Below are positions 45,503 to 55,478 of a DNA stretch of 64,000 nt, piece by piece. Source of the DNA: Fabrea salina (taxonomy: Eukaryota; Ciliophora; Heterotrichea; Heterotrichida; Fabreidae). The notes under the pieces are model-generated. The model was not told the DNA's origin and ran no database searches. It saw only the letters and a program-made list of their open reading frames with translations. The translations under genes were made by a program, and so were the position numbers. Numbering within the stretch: the first letter of the stretch is position 1; each line of letters opens with the position of its first letter. Where the stretch lies: assembly GCA_022984795.1 (NCBI GenBank), contig JALIHJ010000023.1, positions 224,150 to 288,149 on the forward strand, written 5' to 3'.

Positions 45503-48034
45503 TTAGTTATTAGTGACTACAGAGTTCTCAGTTCCCTTTACAAACAGTACTCTTGAGAGTCCCTTTGTCATGTTTTCGCAAAACGCCAAGTAGTCGTCAG
45601 GGCTTTGGTCTTTCCAGTTCCCAGGCAACCCAGTAATAATTAAGTCAGCATACTCGGAATGCTCCATGATTTTTTTGTTGAGGTGCATTCCTTGGTCGTC
45701 GCAACTAACTGACCCTTCTCTGTGAATTGCATCCTTTGCAATCCTCAACTGGGTTTCTTCGATTTCGTTCAGAATCATCATAGGGGTTCTTTCTTTGTAG
45801 CTCCGCACTATTGAGTTCCTGGACTCCTGCTCCTTTAACTGGCTCTTAGTGACCATGATGGCTTCTGGAGGAATCACTACCACTTGACTTTCAACCTTGG
45901 AAAACATTCTGTTGTTCACTACCCAGTCTTGAATTTTCTGGTAAATGCTGTTGTGGAGGTCAGGGTCCTCACTGGTGGTAATGTAGAAAATCCTAACTTT
46001 GCAGTTCCTCCAAACTCTGTGCTTGCCCAATAAGTAAGCTAGCAAGCACATAAGCCCTCCATCGTAAAAGAACCACCAAATGTCAATGCTTCCTCCTAAG
46101 GGTTCTGAGAGTTCAAAGTTGTCCACAGGCTTCAAGCACAAAACTGCCAGTTCAGAGTTAGTGGAGTACTCAATTAACTTGCAAAACCTTTTGGCTTGCA
46201 AGGGTTCTGACCTCCAGTTGCTGGGCCAAGACACCATACAGGTGTTGGGTTCAAGACCCCCCAGCCCTGCAGTTTGAATTAAGTTCTTCATTCCCCTTCT
46301 TATGGTTTTTGAGAGAACAACTTTGCAGAATATTTCTTTCCGCTTGCTTTTGAAGTAGTTGTGCAGGTTGTTTCTACACTCCTTTGCACTTCTGAAGTTC
46401 TCCTTGGTTTCCTCCCCTACTTTGCAGACTCCAAAAATAGTAAGTCCGTTGCCTTTTTTAAGCTGTTCTACCATCGCCACTAGTCCAGGGTCTTTTGGAG
46501 TGTCATTTTCGTCCAAAAACCCTAAAACGAGCAACTGGGGTTTCCAGTTCATTACATGGTCTACTTTCCGAGGGTCAACTCCTAACAAAGCTTTTTTGGC
46601 TCTTTCTTGTTTCAAGCCTGTGAGTCCGTCTCCCCAGTTTTTAGCCTGGGCTTTCATGTCTATGTAGCAGTAAAGCACTCCTGCCATGATAAAGGACACA
46701 CTGGCTGCCCACCAACTTATGTAAAGCATTATGGTAAAGCACAAAACACTCCCAACAAGTGCAGTGCTCCAGTGGAAGTAAGGCCAGGTAGGTCTCCAAC
46801 TAGGGTTCCCAAGTATCGACAGCAAACAACAAGCTACGTTCACAAAGCCATAAAACAGCAAGAAGAACATAGTGATCACTGGGGCCACTGAGTCCAAACT
46901 CCCCATAACCACTGTCAAAATACTAAAAGCCGTTGTTACGTGCAGTGCAAATTGCATGTCTGCGCAGCTCCTTATAGGAAGTAAGTCGTCGTTAGCTATA
47001 GCAACTAGAATTCTAGGTGCACTTGCAAGTGACTGCAAAGCAGCTCCGAGAGTGCTGAAAATTATGCCTAAAGTTACCAAAGCTGGAACTGGCCAGGAAA
47101 CTCTTGAAACAAACGTAACGTTTTCTATAAGTTCTTCACGGTCTGCCACAGCTCCAAACAAGAATATGCAAGTAATGTATATGATAATAGTTGTAAACAC
47201 TGCTGCCAAAGTGCCTCTCGGAATGGACATAGAAGGGTTCTTGAGTTCTCCTGAACGGTTCGACCCTGACATGATTCCTGTGCAGGCAGGGTAAAAGATT
47301 GCCAAAAGCACATGGAACCCCACTTCTGATGAAAACTCGCTGCTGAAGTTTTCGCTTAAGTTCGAAGAGTCCAAACCAGGTATGGCACTTGGAAGGGACC
47401 TGGACTTTGCTGTGAAGATTCCTAAGTATATGCTCAAGATCGAAAAAAGCATTGCTACCAAAAACACCACTCCCAGTCTGTTTACTTGCTTAAGACCCAC
47501 TAAGTTGATTACCCACAGAAAGACTATCATCACTAAACTCAGGATCCTCACATCTGCTCCAAACCCCACAGCTTCATAGTCAGTGGCACTGATGAAAACC
47601 TCAACTGCTCCCAGCACGTACATGCCCACTGCAAAAGTCAGTCCCAAGTAGTAAAGAATTCCGACCGACCCCCCAAAACTAGGACCTAAGGCCCTAGCAA
47701 TCATGAAATAAGGTCCTCCAGCTGGAATTTTGCCATTAGTTGCAATTGCACTCATGCTGAGTGCTGTCAAAATAGTTGTGAGTTTGCAAACTGCCAGAAT
47801 TGCAAGTGCGTACCCCACTCCTGCAAGACCAGTTATCCAGGGAAGTCTCACAAATAGTATAATTCCAATGATGTTTTGAAGACAGGGCAAAAACACTCCC
47901 CACACCCAGCCCTGATTTCTACTAGAAGCATAGTCAACTGAGTCTTCTAGTTTGTGGAGTTGGTTTTCGGGGTAAAACAAGTTGTTTGTGATGTTAGACC
48001 TAGCGTCCTTTTCCGGCCTGCCTTCACTACTCAT
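45503..48034 (-). CDS. SLC12-family cation-chloride cotransporter
   Basis: 843 residues from the ATG at 48034 (MSSEGRPEKD); an upstream open stretch without a good ATG is ignored. The APC-fold core starts at ~50 with GVFLPCLQNIIGIILFVRLPW, the SLC12 signature, with about 12 membrane segments to ~490; ARALGPSFGGSVG and FYPACTGIMSGSNRSGEL are typical. The C-terminal cytosolic domain reads NTCMVSWPSNWR and VVVIPPEAI, ending with the conserved LFVKGTENSVVTNN-like tail. K-Cl (KCC) type is more likely than NKCC. It moves K+ and Cl- and regulates cell volume. It is 8 bp from the OSCA gene. Confidence 0.92.
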   Translation of the reverse strand: MSSEGRPEKDARSNITNNLFYPENQLHKLEDSVDYASSRNQGWVWGVFLPCLQNIIGIILFVRLPWITGLAGVGYALAILAVCKLTTILTALSMSAIATNGKIPAGGPYFMIARALGPSFGGSVGILYYLGLTFAVGMYVLGAVEVFISATDYEAVGFGADVRILSLVMIVFLWVINLVGLKQVNRLGVVFLVAMLFSILSIYLGIFTAKSRSLPSAIPGLDSSNLSENFSSEFSSEVGFHVLLAIFYPACTGIMSGSNRSGELKNPSMSIPRGTLAAVFTTIIIYITCIFLFGAVADREELIENVTFVSRVSWPVPALVTLGIIFSTLGAALQSLASAPRILVAIANDDLLPIRSCADMQFALHVTTAFSILTVVMGSLDSVAPVITMFFLLFYGFVNVACCLLSILGNPSWRPTWPYFHWSTALVGSVLCFTIMLYISWWAASVSFIMAGVLYCYIDMKAQAKNWGDGLTGLKQERAKKALLGVDPRKVDHVMNWKPQLLVLGFLDENDTPKDPGLVAMVEQLKKGNGLTIFGVCKVGEETKENFRSAKECRNNLHNYFKSKRKEIFCKVVLSKTIRRGMKNLIQTAGLGGLEPNTCMVSWPSNWRSEPLQAKRFCKLIEYSTNSELAVLCLKPVDNFELSEPLGGSIDIWWFFYDGGLMCLLAYLLGKHRVWRNCKVRIFYITTSEDPDLHNSIYQKIQDWVVNNRMFSKVESQVVVIPPEAIMVTKSQLKEQESRNSIVRSYKERTPMMILNEIEETQLRIAKDAIHREGSVSCDDQGMHLNKKIMEHSEYADLIITGLPGNWKDQSPDDYLAFCENMTKGLSRVLFVKGTENSVVTNN

Positions 48035-48042
48035 CTTTATTA

Positions 48043-50181
48043 TCAATGAACATTTAAAGCTAAAGCTAAGGGGTGAGTGTACCTTTTGCGCCACTGTGTA
48101 AGAGTTTCTTGGGACATTTCGTTGAGTGAAGCAAAGTAGTCTTCGTCGGAACTTTTTAAGTCGTACACGTGCCAAGAGTTGTTCAAACAATAAAAAATAC
48201 TTCCTAAAAACAACACAAACACCAAAAAGGCCTGGAACCTCATGTTAGCTATTGCAAAGCAGCCTATAATTGACACTTGGTAAAACAAAACAAAAATGTA
48301 TACATAGTTGCAAGCTATCCTAAGCAGTCTTCCGTCACTCTCAAGTTCGCAGCCGTGGGCAGTCAAAATGTTCACAGAGTCCACCCACCACTTGGCCACA
48401 AAGAAAACCAGCCCTGCTGGAATCACAAGGGGTATAGTTGTGCAGAAGGTCATTATTATTCCAAAACTAGTCAGCATCAAAGCATAGAAGTAGCCGTACT
48501 GGAAAATCTGGTTTTCTTTCCTGCGCCACTTGTCGTGTGAATTCAGGTCCTTTCTAAAGTGGTATGCCAGCCACACCGAGCAGTAGTTAGAAACGATGTC
48601 AGGTCCCCTCAACAAGTAAAACATAGACGAAAAACACGCCTTCTGCAACAGCAAGTTCACAAAAAAAGCCCCCGAGTCTGCTAAGTGTATTTCCCCTAAA
48701 ATGTCGGCAAGCAAAAACTCCCTTTCGCGGAGAATCTTCACTAGTGACTCACTTGCAGCCAAAGTAATGCCAGGAATTATAAGCATGTTGAGACTGAGGT
48801 AAATAACTGCTTTGTGGAGAATCGAAGACTGGCAGTCGCTGTGGCTGAAGTGTTTTTCCATGTAAGCCGAAATGTCGATTAACACCAGCAAAATTTGGTT
48901 GAGAAGCACTATGAAAAAAGAAGGCAAGTAAGCCTGAATGAACTTGTATATGGGCTGGGGCAAGTTTTCCACCCAGTTTATTTCCAAAACTCCCACAGCA
49001 GACTTGATTTGGGCCAAAAGAGAAGCAGGCGTAGACAAGAAAAGAATCACCAAAGTAGCCAAAGTAAGAACTCCTAGTCTGCGGAAGTAGTAAAACCCCC
49101 GAGTGCCTCCTAAGTTCGCCCAAACAATGTCAATGGGGTCCTTAGACTGCGAAACGACAATGTTGGTGTGAGCAGCTTCCCTGTTGTCTTCAAACCTTTC
49201 AAAGGTTGTGCTGATTGCCCGCGACCTGAACTGAGTCCACTTTACAGCAATGTTAGTTATTCCCAGTTTGAATGACTTTAGAATGCTAGGCCGGTAGTGG
49301 TAAATAACTTTGTCCAGAGACTCCAAAGAGTTAAGTACTACTACTGCGTGGCCTGAGTTCCAGTTAGGTGCAAGGGTAACTTGGTCAGTTTCCTGTTCAA
49401 TTTCCCTAAGTCTCCTTTCGTAGTAGTCTTGAGTCAGCATAGAACGAGGAGCACACTTTATTGAAGGGGGTGGGTTTTCAAGCAACTTGTACATAAGAAT
49501 TGCTTCGTCGCGTTCTACTTCTAGTTGAATCAACTTTTGGTAGTCAGGGAAAAGCAAAGCTTCTACCACATGGCCTCCTCTTTCGCGCAAAAACTGGTCA
49601 AACTGCATTGCTAGGGCTTCTCCACTGAGATCTGAAAAGTCCAGTCCTTGGACGTGCACAGTACGCTGCATAAGCCACTCGTGTTCTTTTTCCTGACTCC
49701 TCTTTCTCGCCCTAAAACTCAGCACTTGGTTCGCGCGCCCCCTCAAAAGATATATAGCAGTAAATACTCCAACTGAAAACAAGTAGGTTATCCCAGTTTG
49801 GTACCAACTGTAAAACAAAGGCATGTTGGAGTGAAGTGTGGAGCGGGTTAAAAAGTTATCTTCTTGGGGAGATATGAGGTTCATGGGAACTGAAGCAGTT
49901 ACTGTGAGAACTGAGTAAACCAAAAGAAGCACTACCATGTACTTCTGGAACAGAATGTACAAGTACCCGTCTATTCCAGAGTGCCCAATCCAGTACTCAG
50001 GGTCCATGTGCCATAGCTTCTTCGCAAGTATTTGAAAAACCTCTTTGACTGTGTAGAGTTGTTCTGGACTTTCAGGAACACTTATTCCGAACCTCTGCAC
50101 CCACACTTTCTTCCAAAAGAACACACCTGCACTGAATATTGCTGTGTTGATCCCAATCAGCCATAAAGTGCCTGCTATCAT
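48043..50181 (-). CDS. OSCA/TMEM63 (DUF221) mechanosensitive cation channel
   Basis: 712 residues. The N-terminus is a membrane segment; further segments lie at ~80-100 and ~128-148. A cytosolic RNA-binding-like domain (~165-310) includes RTVHVQGLDFSDLSGEAL and AVVVLNSLESLDKVI. DPIDIVWANLGGTRGF at ~340 is the OSCA motif before the 7-TM pore part (FFIVLLNQILLVLIDISAYMEKH and more, to ~690). Family members are osmo/stretch-gated Ca2+-permeable channels at the plasma membrane or contractile vacuole. The stop is TGA followed at once by TAA. It lies directly upstream of the SLC12 gene on the same strand. Confidence 0.85.
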   Translation of the reverse strand: MIAGTLWLIGINTAIFSAGVFFWKKVWVQRFGISVPESPEQLYTVKEVFQILAKKLWHMDPEYWIGHSGIDGYLYILFQKYMVVLLLVYSVLTVTASVPMNLISPQEDNFLTRSTLHSNMPLFYSWYQTGITYLFSVGVFTAIYLLRGRANQVLSFRARKRSQEKEHEWLMQRTVHVQGLDFSDLSGEALAMQFDQFLRERGGHVVEALLFPDYQKLIQLEVERDEAILMYKLLENPPPSIKCAPRSMLTQDYYERRLREIEQETDQVTLAPNWNSGHAVVVLNSLESLDKVIYHYRPSILKSFKLGITNIAVKWTQFRSRAISTTFERFEDNREAAHTNIVVSQSKDPIDIVWANLGGTRGFYYFRRLGVLTLATLVILFLSTPASLLAQIKSAVGVLEINWVENLPQPIYKFIQAYLPSFFIVLLNQILLVLIDISAYMEKHFSHSDCQSSILHKAVIYLSLNMLIIPGITLAASESLVKILREREFLLADILGEIHLADSGAFFVNLLLQKACFSSMFYLLRGPDIVSNYCSVWLAYHFRKDLNSHDKWRRKENQIFQYGYFYALMLTSFGIIMTFCTTIPLVIPAGLVFFVAKWWVDSVNILTAHGCELESDGRLLRIACNYVYIFVLFYQVSIIGCFAIANMRFQAFLVFVLFLGSIFYCLNNSWHVYDLKSSDEDYFASLNEMSQETLTQWRKRYTHPLALALNVH

Positions 50182-50209
50182 TTAAACTTAATAACTCTTG
50201 TTTACAAAC

Positions 50210-50881
50210 ATGGGAAATGACGGAGGTTCTATTGCTAAAAGAAGCGAAGTAGTTTTGCAAAAGAAACCCAAAAAGAAAACCCACAGGTCCGCAATGAGGT
50301 CCTCTGCTGGAAAACTGTGTTTTTTAACCCAGGAACCGCTTAAGTCTCCTGTAGTGTGCAAACTTGGGAACTTGTACAACAAAGAAGCCCTAGTTGAAGC
50401 TTTGTTCAACAAAACACTTCCCAAGGCGTTCAGGCACATTGCTTCTCCTAAAGATTTCAAACAAATCAACTCCAAACAAAACGAAGAGGGCAGACTGGTG
50501 TGTCCTGTAAGTAACATAGAGATGAACGGAGTGCACAAGTTCTTTGTAATGTGGGACTGTGGCTGTTTGGTGTCGGAAAAGGCTCGCAACCAAATGCCCT
50601 CTGAAAGGTGTTTGGTGTGTGACTCAGAAATCACTCAAGTAGTTAGCTTAGACATGACTGCTTCTGAAAAAAAACAACTCAAAAAAACTCTTTTAAAGAA
50701 CAGAAAAGCCAAGAAAAACAGTTCTTCTGTTCCCCAAAAAAAACCCAAACTAATCGACACTCTGAGCATTGAGCAAAAGCACCAAGACAACTTATCAGAC
50801 AAAGTCTACAAGTCCTTGTTTGAAGGCGAAACTACAGAAGAAACATTTTTGTGCAGGAACTTAAGGTATGGTTTAAGGTAA
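50210..50881 (+). CDS. RTF2: Replication termination factor 2 (Rtf2)
   Basis: 223 residues from the ATG at 50210 (MGNDGGSI). Rtf2 begins with MGNDGGSI in most eukaryotes and that motif is intact. Two variant RING-like parts follow: CFLTQEPLKSPVVCKLGNLY at ~35-54 and VCPVSNIEMNGVHKFFVMWDCGCLVS at ~97-122, then CLVCDSEI. The C-terminal ~70 residues are Lys-rich. Rtf2 acts at stalled forks and in splicing. The stop abuts that of the convergent TRP-type gene (TAACTA, 50879-50884). Confidence 0.93.
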   Translation: MGNDGGSIAKRSEVVLQKKPKKKTHRSAMRSSAGKLCFLTQEPLKSPVVCKLGNLYNKEALVEALFNKTLPKAFRHIASPKDFKQINSKQNEEGRLVCPVSNIEMNGVHKFFVMWDCGCLVSEKARNQMPSERCLVCDSEITQVVSLDMTASEKKQLKKTLLKNRKAKKNSSSVPQKKPKLIDTLSIEQKHQDNLSDKVYKSLFEGETTEETFLCRNLRYGLR

Positions 50882-53800
50882 CTAAGGCTTCAAAGAACTT
50901 GCGAGTGAACTTCGGGAAAGGATGTTTTGGATTTGGTTTTCCATTTGCTGTTTGATGAGTTGAGTTTCTTCAAGCAAAGAAGAGTACTTTGAGTCTAGGT
51001 CTTTAAATTCTGCTTCGATTTCTTCAATTTCCTGAATGTCGAAGGTCTGGGGAGTTTCTTCTTGGGGTTTGTTTTCTACTGCGTAGGAAGAAGAACCTAT
51101 TTGTTGTCTGAACTTTTTAAGTGCTTTGAGCACCCAAGGAACGTTTATGTGCCTAATTCTTTTTTTGGACTCTTTAGCTCCTTCGGACTTCTTCAAACAC
51201 AGTTTCTTGGCTCTTTCTGTCTGCACAACTAAGTTGTTTGTTGAGTTCGCAAGGTTGTTCAAGAACTCCTTAGCTGACTCTATGTTTGCGTCTTTTTTGG
51301 ACTTGTAAAACATTTCGAAGGTGTCAAACAACTGCTGCACACTTAACTCTTCTGCTTCAATGGCTTTAAGTGTCCGCTTTAAAGTTTCAACAAAGTAGTC
51401 GTCTACTATCTCACTCATGTAGGACTTCTCAGTCTTTCCAGAGGAGGCACTTATGTAGGCAATCACCCAGAAGTCGTAAGAGTCTCTGAAAAGTGCAAAC
51501 AGTATCCAAAAAACCCCTAAGAACCCCCACAAAACAGCTTTTGGCCAGCTGAACCCCCCTTGTAAGGTTTCTTGGTTGGCTTCTTCTTCTTTCACGTCGA
51601 AGATCTTTACTTCTTTGCGTAGTTTTTGGTTTTTGCCTGACTTGGAGTAGATTTTGAACCCTTTGAAGTAAAGAACTGGAAAGTACAGCAAGGAGTAAAC
51701 CAAAAACACACAAAACTGTGGAATTGCATAGAACACGTAAAAGCACTTGGTCAACAAAACGTTCCACTTCTGAGGGTTCTTGGCAAAAAGAACCACTGGA
51801 GAAAACAACAACCCCAAGTACGAAAGAGGAGTTGGTAAAAACAACAGAAACCCAAAGTTCTGGTCCCAGTAAAACTTATTGTAGTAGGACACTGTCACTG
51901 CTCTGTGCTGACTGTCCACTTTAGAATTCAACTCAGCGTAAACGTTGCTGAGCAAAGCAATCAGTAAGTTCAAAAACATCACATTAGCTACCAGCATGTA
52001 AAACCCAAACATTGACCAGCCCAAGTACTTGTTTTTGTCAAACACCTCAAAACTAAAGCCCCCCAAAGCACCTGAGTACAGGTTTGCAAGTGACAAGTTG
52101 TAGTTCGTGTAATTTCCAGAGGAGTCCCTTAGAATTGCAGTGAAGATTCCACTTGAACCAACCACTAAAAACAAAAAGATCACTATAAAGTACCTTATTT
52201 CAATAATCATCAAGTAAATCATCCTCAAAAGCGTCCCTAAACTCTTTGTAATTATCAGAACTGAGCAAAACCTCAGCCAAATCAAAGTAACTATGATTGA
52301 GTGCAGAACTGATTTTACAAAGTCAGTGTCACTAGAGAGACTTTCAGTGAGTCCCAGAAACACCTCTGTTATTCCCAGAAAGATAAGCAAATCAACAACC
52401 ACCCACCTGTCAACCTGGAACTCTCCTTTAGTTCTCCAACAAAACAAAACCTGCAGCAAACGTTCCACAGCCACTCCACCTATAAGCACCACCGAAGTCA
52501 AAAGGTACCCAAAAGTTGTTTGGTCTGAAGTTAAGTCGTTGAAAGCATTAGCTGAAATAGCTGCATAAATAAGCATTTGGTAAAACACCACCAAAAGAAC
52601 ACAAGCAAAGCTGTAAGGCAAAAACCTCAAACTGCAGGACTGCTTCCATTGGCTATACTGGAACACGTAGGACTTAGTTCTATCAGTGCGTTTTGCAAAC
52701 TGCATAGCTTCCTCAGAACCGGAGGGAGAAGAATACGACTTGTAAATGCTAGAGGCTTCTTTGATCGGGTAATTTTTTTCAGAACCTGCCCACATCTTGC
52801 TCACAATAGTTCCTATTTCGTCGTTTTCTAGCATTTCGAAAAAGTTGTTTTCCGCCAGAATAGTTAGAACAGAACGACCCCGAGAGTCTTTCTGCAGCAA
52901 AAAGTACTTAAGTTCCAATTCTTCCTGGATGTAGTTTTCTATGCTGGCTCCTAGTTGCTTGAATAACCCAGCTGTATTCAAGCACTTGTTTTGATGCTCC
53001 AGTGAGACTTCTGAAAGCTTCTCTAAGAACTCAGCTGCCAAAGCACAGTACAGTAAGGGAGCTGGACACACAACTATTTCCTGGGTTTTCTTAACAAACT
53101 TCGAAAAAATAGAGCACAGTTCACTTGTAAGTTCAGTGCACCAAAACTTCATTTCCAGCGCGTTCAGCATTTCCAAAGCTTGGAGGCATGTTTCTCCCTT
53201 TTTCAGTAAGCCAATCAGTTGCTCCTGGACTTGAGGACTCTTCAAGCACAAAACGGGCTCTTCAAAAGCAAGCATTTCTACGCACAAGCTGTAGAGCTTA
53301 CTTGAAAAAGCAAGTGTAAATTCTTCCTCAGACACAGACTCAGTCCTCTCCAAAAAAGCAATTGCTAAGTCTTCTTGTTGGAGTTCAATTAAAGTAGAAA
53401 CAACTCCTTCTTGGTTCACTTCAGGCCACTTCAACACTTTCTCTGCTTCAGCTTTATGCTTTTTAGTTAAGAGTTCTTTGATGTAGTCCACAACACTTAT
53501 AGCCTCGAAAATGGGACTCGGTTCATCACATCCAAGTTCTTCGCATAGAACTTTCCAGATCTTGGAGTTTTTACGCTTTTTTGTTACTTGATCTGAGCGG
53601 TAGTCTCCTGTCCAAATCCTCTCTAAAAACTCAATGCATAGGTTGTCCTTGGCTATGTGTACCATTTCCATGGTCAAAGCAAGCGGGTTAACTCTAACCA
53701 AAACTGAAGCAACAAAGTCTTCTCCAATCCCCAAAGCCTCCTTCATTGAAACTCTTACAATTTCTGTATTTTTCAACAAGTTTGCTCTTTCACTTTCGTT

Positions 53801-54379
53801 TTCAGACTCCAAAACTCCTCTGTAAGCGTCTAAATCAGGATTTTCGGCAAACAACTTATGGGCTTCAGAGTAGTAACCCATGTGCAGCAGGTACCAAATG
53901 CTGACGTTAATGCATTCCAAAGAGTGTATTTTGAATTGAACAACGTTAGTGACTAAAGAATGATTGAACTGAGAAATTCCTTCAAATAACATTTTAGGCG
54001 AACTATAATACCCGTTCTGGATCAGCTCATTCACTAGAGTTTCCAAACCTTGGGAAGTTGCAGCTTTCACAGGCACTCCGGACTTAACAAACTTTGGGTT
54101 CTCTTGGATAAAAGCAGAGCTTAAAGCAAGTTTTCTAGCTTTATCTTCCTGGCTGCTTTCGATGTACCTTAAAAGTCTTAAAGCTTTGTCCGATGTTTTG
54201 GAAGACTCAAGTTTATCCAAGGTTTTTTGGGATATTATACCTGCATTAACTAGAACCTTGCCCTCCAGGTTTTGGTTGCCAGGCAAAGCCGAAGAGGTTT
54301 TATCTGGACTGTTTAAAATTTTTTCGGGACTAAGGGCTCTATCGCTTTCACTTGAAACACCCAGTACTTTTTCCAACAT
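50882..54379 (-). CDS. TRP-type ion channel
   Basis: 1165 residues. The first ~560 residues are helical repeats (ankyrin- or TPR-like; not sharply defined). The membrane domain begins at ~580 (LRFLPYSFACVLLVVFYQML) with six segments; the pore region contains LANLYSGALGGFSFEVFD at ~765-782, followed by S6 FLNLLIALLSNVYAELN at ~805-821, a strong TRP/polycystin signature. Two more hydrophobic segments lie at ~885-905 and ~950-970, unusual for TRP channels. The C-terminus ends in a coiled coil (~1110-1150). Likely Ca2+-permeable. Confidence 0.82.
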   Translation of the reverse strand: MLEKVLGVSSESDRALSPEKILNSPDKTSSALPGNQNLEGKVLVNAGIISQKTLDKLESSKTSDKALRLLRYIESSQEDKARKLALSSAFIQENPKFVKSGVPVKAATSQGLETLVNELIQNGYYSSPKMLFEGISQFNHSLVTNVVQFKIHSLECINVSIWYLLHMGYYSEAHKLFAENPDLDAYRGVLESENESERANLLKNTEIVRVSMKEALGIGEDFVASVLVRVNPLALTMEMVHIAKDNLCIEFLERIWTGDYRSDQVTKKRKNSKIWKVLCEELGCDEPSPIFEAISVVDYIKELLTKKHKAEAEKVLKWPEVNQEGVVSTLIELQQEDLAIAFLERTESVSEEEFTLAFSSKLYSLCVEMLAFEEPVLCLKSPQVQEQLIGLLKKGETCLQALEMLNALEMKFWCTELTSELCSIFSKFVKKTQEIVVCPAPLLYCALAAEFLEKLSEVSLEHQNKCLNTAGLFKQLGASIENYIQEELELKYFLLQKDSRGRSVLTILAENNFFEMLENDEIGTIVSKMWAGSEKNYPIKEASSIYKSYSSPSGSEEAMQFAKRTDRTKSYVFQYSQWKQSCSLRFLPYSFACVLLVVFYQMLIYAAISANAFNDLTSDQTTFGYLLTSVVLIGGVAVERLLQVLFCWRTKGEFQVDRWVVVDLLIFLGITEVFLGLTESLSSDTDFVKSVLHSIIVTLIWLRFCSVLIITKSLGTLLRMIYLMIIEIRYFIVIFLFLVVGSSGIFTAILRDSSGNYTNYNLSLANLYSGALGGFSFEVFDKNKYLGWSMFGFYMLVANVMFLNLLIALLSNVYAELNSKVDSQHRAVTVSYYNKFYWDQNFGFLLFLPTPLSYLGLLFSPVVLFAKNPQKWNVLLTKCFYVFYAIPQFCVFLVYSLLYFPVLYFKGFKIYSKSGKNQKLRKEVKIFDVKEEEANQETLQGGFSWPKAVLWGFLGVFWILFALFRDSYDFWVIAYISASSGKTEKSYMSEIVDDYFVETLKRTLKAIEAEELSVQQLFDTFEMFYKSKKDANIESAKEFLNNLANSTNNLVVQTERAKKLCLKKSEGAKESKKRIRHINVPWVLKALKKFRQQIGSSSYAVENKPQEETPQTFDIQEIEEIEAEFKDLDSKYSSLLEETQLIKQQMENQIQNILSRSSLASSLKP

Positions 54380-54404
54380 TTATTAAACTGGCTTTTCAGA
54401 GAAT

Positions 54405-55478
54405 ATGGAATCATCAGCACACGGAAAAGTGCTTTTACTAGGAGGGTATTTAGTTTTGTTTCCTGAGTACTTTGGAGTAGTAGTAGAGTGTTCTCCTAAG
54501 ATTACAACTCTGGCCTCACACAGCCAGTTCATTGTAGTAGACTCTCCAAGATTCAAGTTAAGTGCCTGCTACAACAACTCAGGAACTCTTATTTCAGGCA
54601 ACTCTAATTCTTTCGTAGAAGAGTCCTTAAAAGCAGCTATTCAGTGCTTAGGAGCTTTTGGAATTACTCTAGAAGGACTCCGCCTTGAGATCCAAGCTGA
54701 CGAAGAATTTTACACTTGTGGAAAAACAGGTCTGGGAAGTTCAGCAGCCTTAGTAGTGTCCTTAACTTCTGCAATTTTGAAGCACTGCAACTACTGGAGT
54801 CCCGAACTCCTTCACTTTTGCGCTCTGCTTGCAAACGCCAAAGCCCAAAAGAAAATAGGCAGTGGTTTTGACATTTCCTGTGCTATATTTGGTTCACAGG
54901 TGTTTCAGAGGTCACAAAGCAAGTACTTTGCAGATGTCCTTGAAGGAAAAAAGCAACTAGAACCCCAAGAACTTCTGCAAGAACTCCAAACAAACAACTG
55001 GGACAAAGTGACTCCTTACAATCTGCACCATACCTACCAGTTGGTGCTTTGTGTAGGTGGAGAAGGTTCTGACACCCGAAACATGGTAAGAGGAGTGCTT
55101 TCCTGGAAAACTCAGAATCCACAAGAGTCACAGCTCTTATTCAATCAAGTGTTTGAAATCATCAAGGTAGCCAAAGAACTCCTTGAAACTGCAAGTAACA
55201 AAGCACAACTCAAGCAGGAGTCCTTTGCTTTGAAGAGGAAACTAAAAGAAATATCCAACTTAAGTGGCCAAGAAGTACTCCCTTCCGCAGTTTTTGAAGA
55301 GTTAAAAGCTCTAGACGAACTAGAAGACGTTGTTTTTAGTAGTGTTCCTGGTGCAGGAGGCTACGACGCTTTTTACTGTGTAGTTGAAAAACCAAACTGG
55401 GAAGAAGCAAGGAACTACTTACTTACACACTGTCCTCGTCTACACATTTTAAATGTAACTCAAAACAAAATTACTTAG
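54405..55478 (+). CDS. Phosphomevalonate kinase (GHMP family)
   Basis: 357 residues. The GHMP start SAHGKVLLLGGYLVL at ~4-18, the ATP-binding GLGSSAALVVSL at ~111-122, KKIGSGFDISCAIFGSQVF at ~147-165 and the C-terminal motif VPGAGGYDAFYCVV at ~318-331 agree with Erg8-type phosphomevalonate kinase. It makes mevalonate diphosphate from mevalonate phosphate and ATP, so a mevalonate route to isoprenoids is expected. The stop TAG overlaps the stop TAA of the convergent coiled-coil gene (TTAG at 55475-55478). Confidence 0.88.
   Translation: MESSAHGKVLLLGGYLVLFPEYFGVVVECSPKITTLASHSQFIVVDSPRFKLSACYNNSGTLISGNSNSFVEESLKAAIQCLGAFGITLEGLRLEIQADEEFYTCGKTGLGSSAALVVSLTSAILKHCNYWSPELLHFCALLANAKAQKKIGSGFDISCAIFGSQVFQRSQSKYFADVLEGKKQLEPQELLQELQTNNWDKVTPYNLHHTYQLVLCVGGEGSDTRNMVRGVLSWKTQNPQESQLLFNQVFEIIKVAKELLETASNKAQLKQESFALKRKLKEISNLSGQEVLPSAVFEELKALDELEDVVFSSVPGAGGYDAFYCVVEKPNWEEARNYLLTHCPRLHILNVTQNKIT

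Noticed and set aside
48035-48190. 52-codon N-terminal extension of the SLC12 gene
   Set aside because: It is antisense-frame overlap with the OSCA gene 3' end and lacks a suitable ATG; MSSEG at 48034 is the natural start.
50515-50529. 15-nt intron-like GTAAGTAACATAGAG in Rtf2
   Set aside because: It lacks a YAG end and its codons belong to the conserved CPVSNIEMNG segment.
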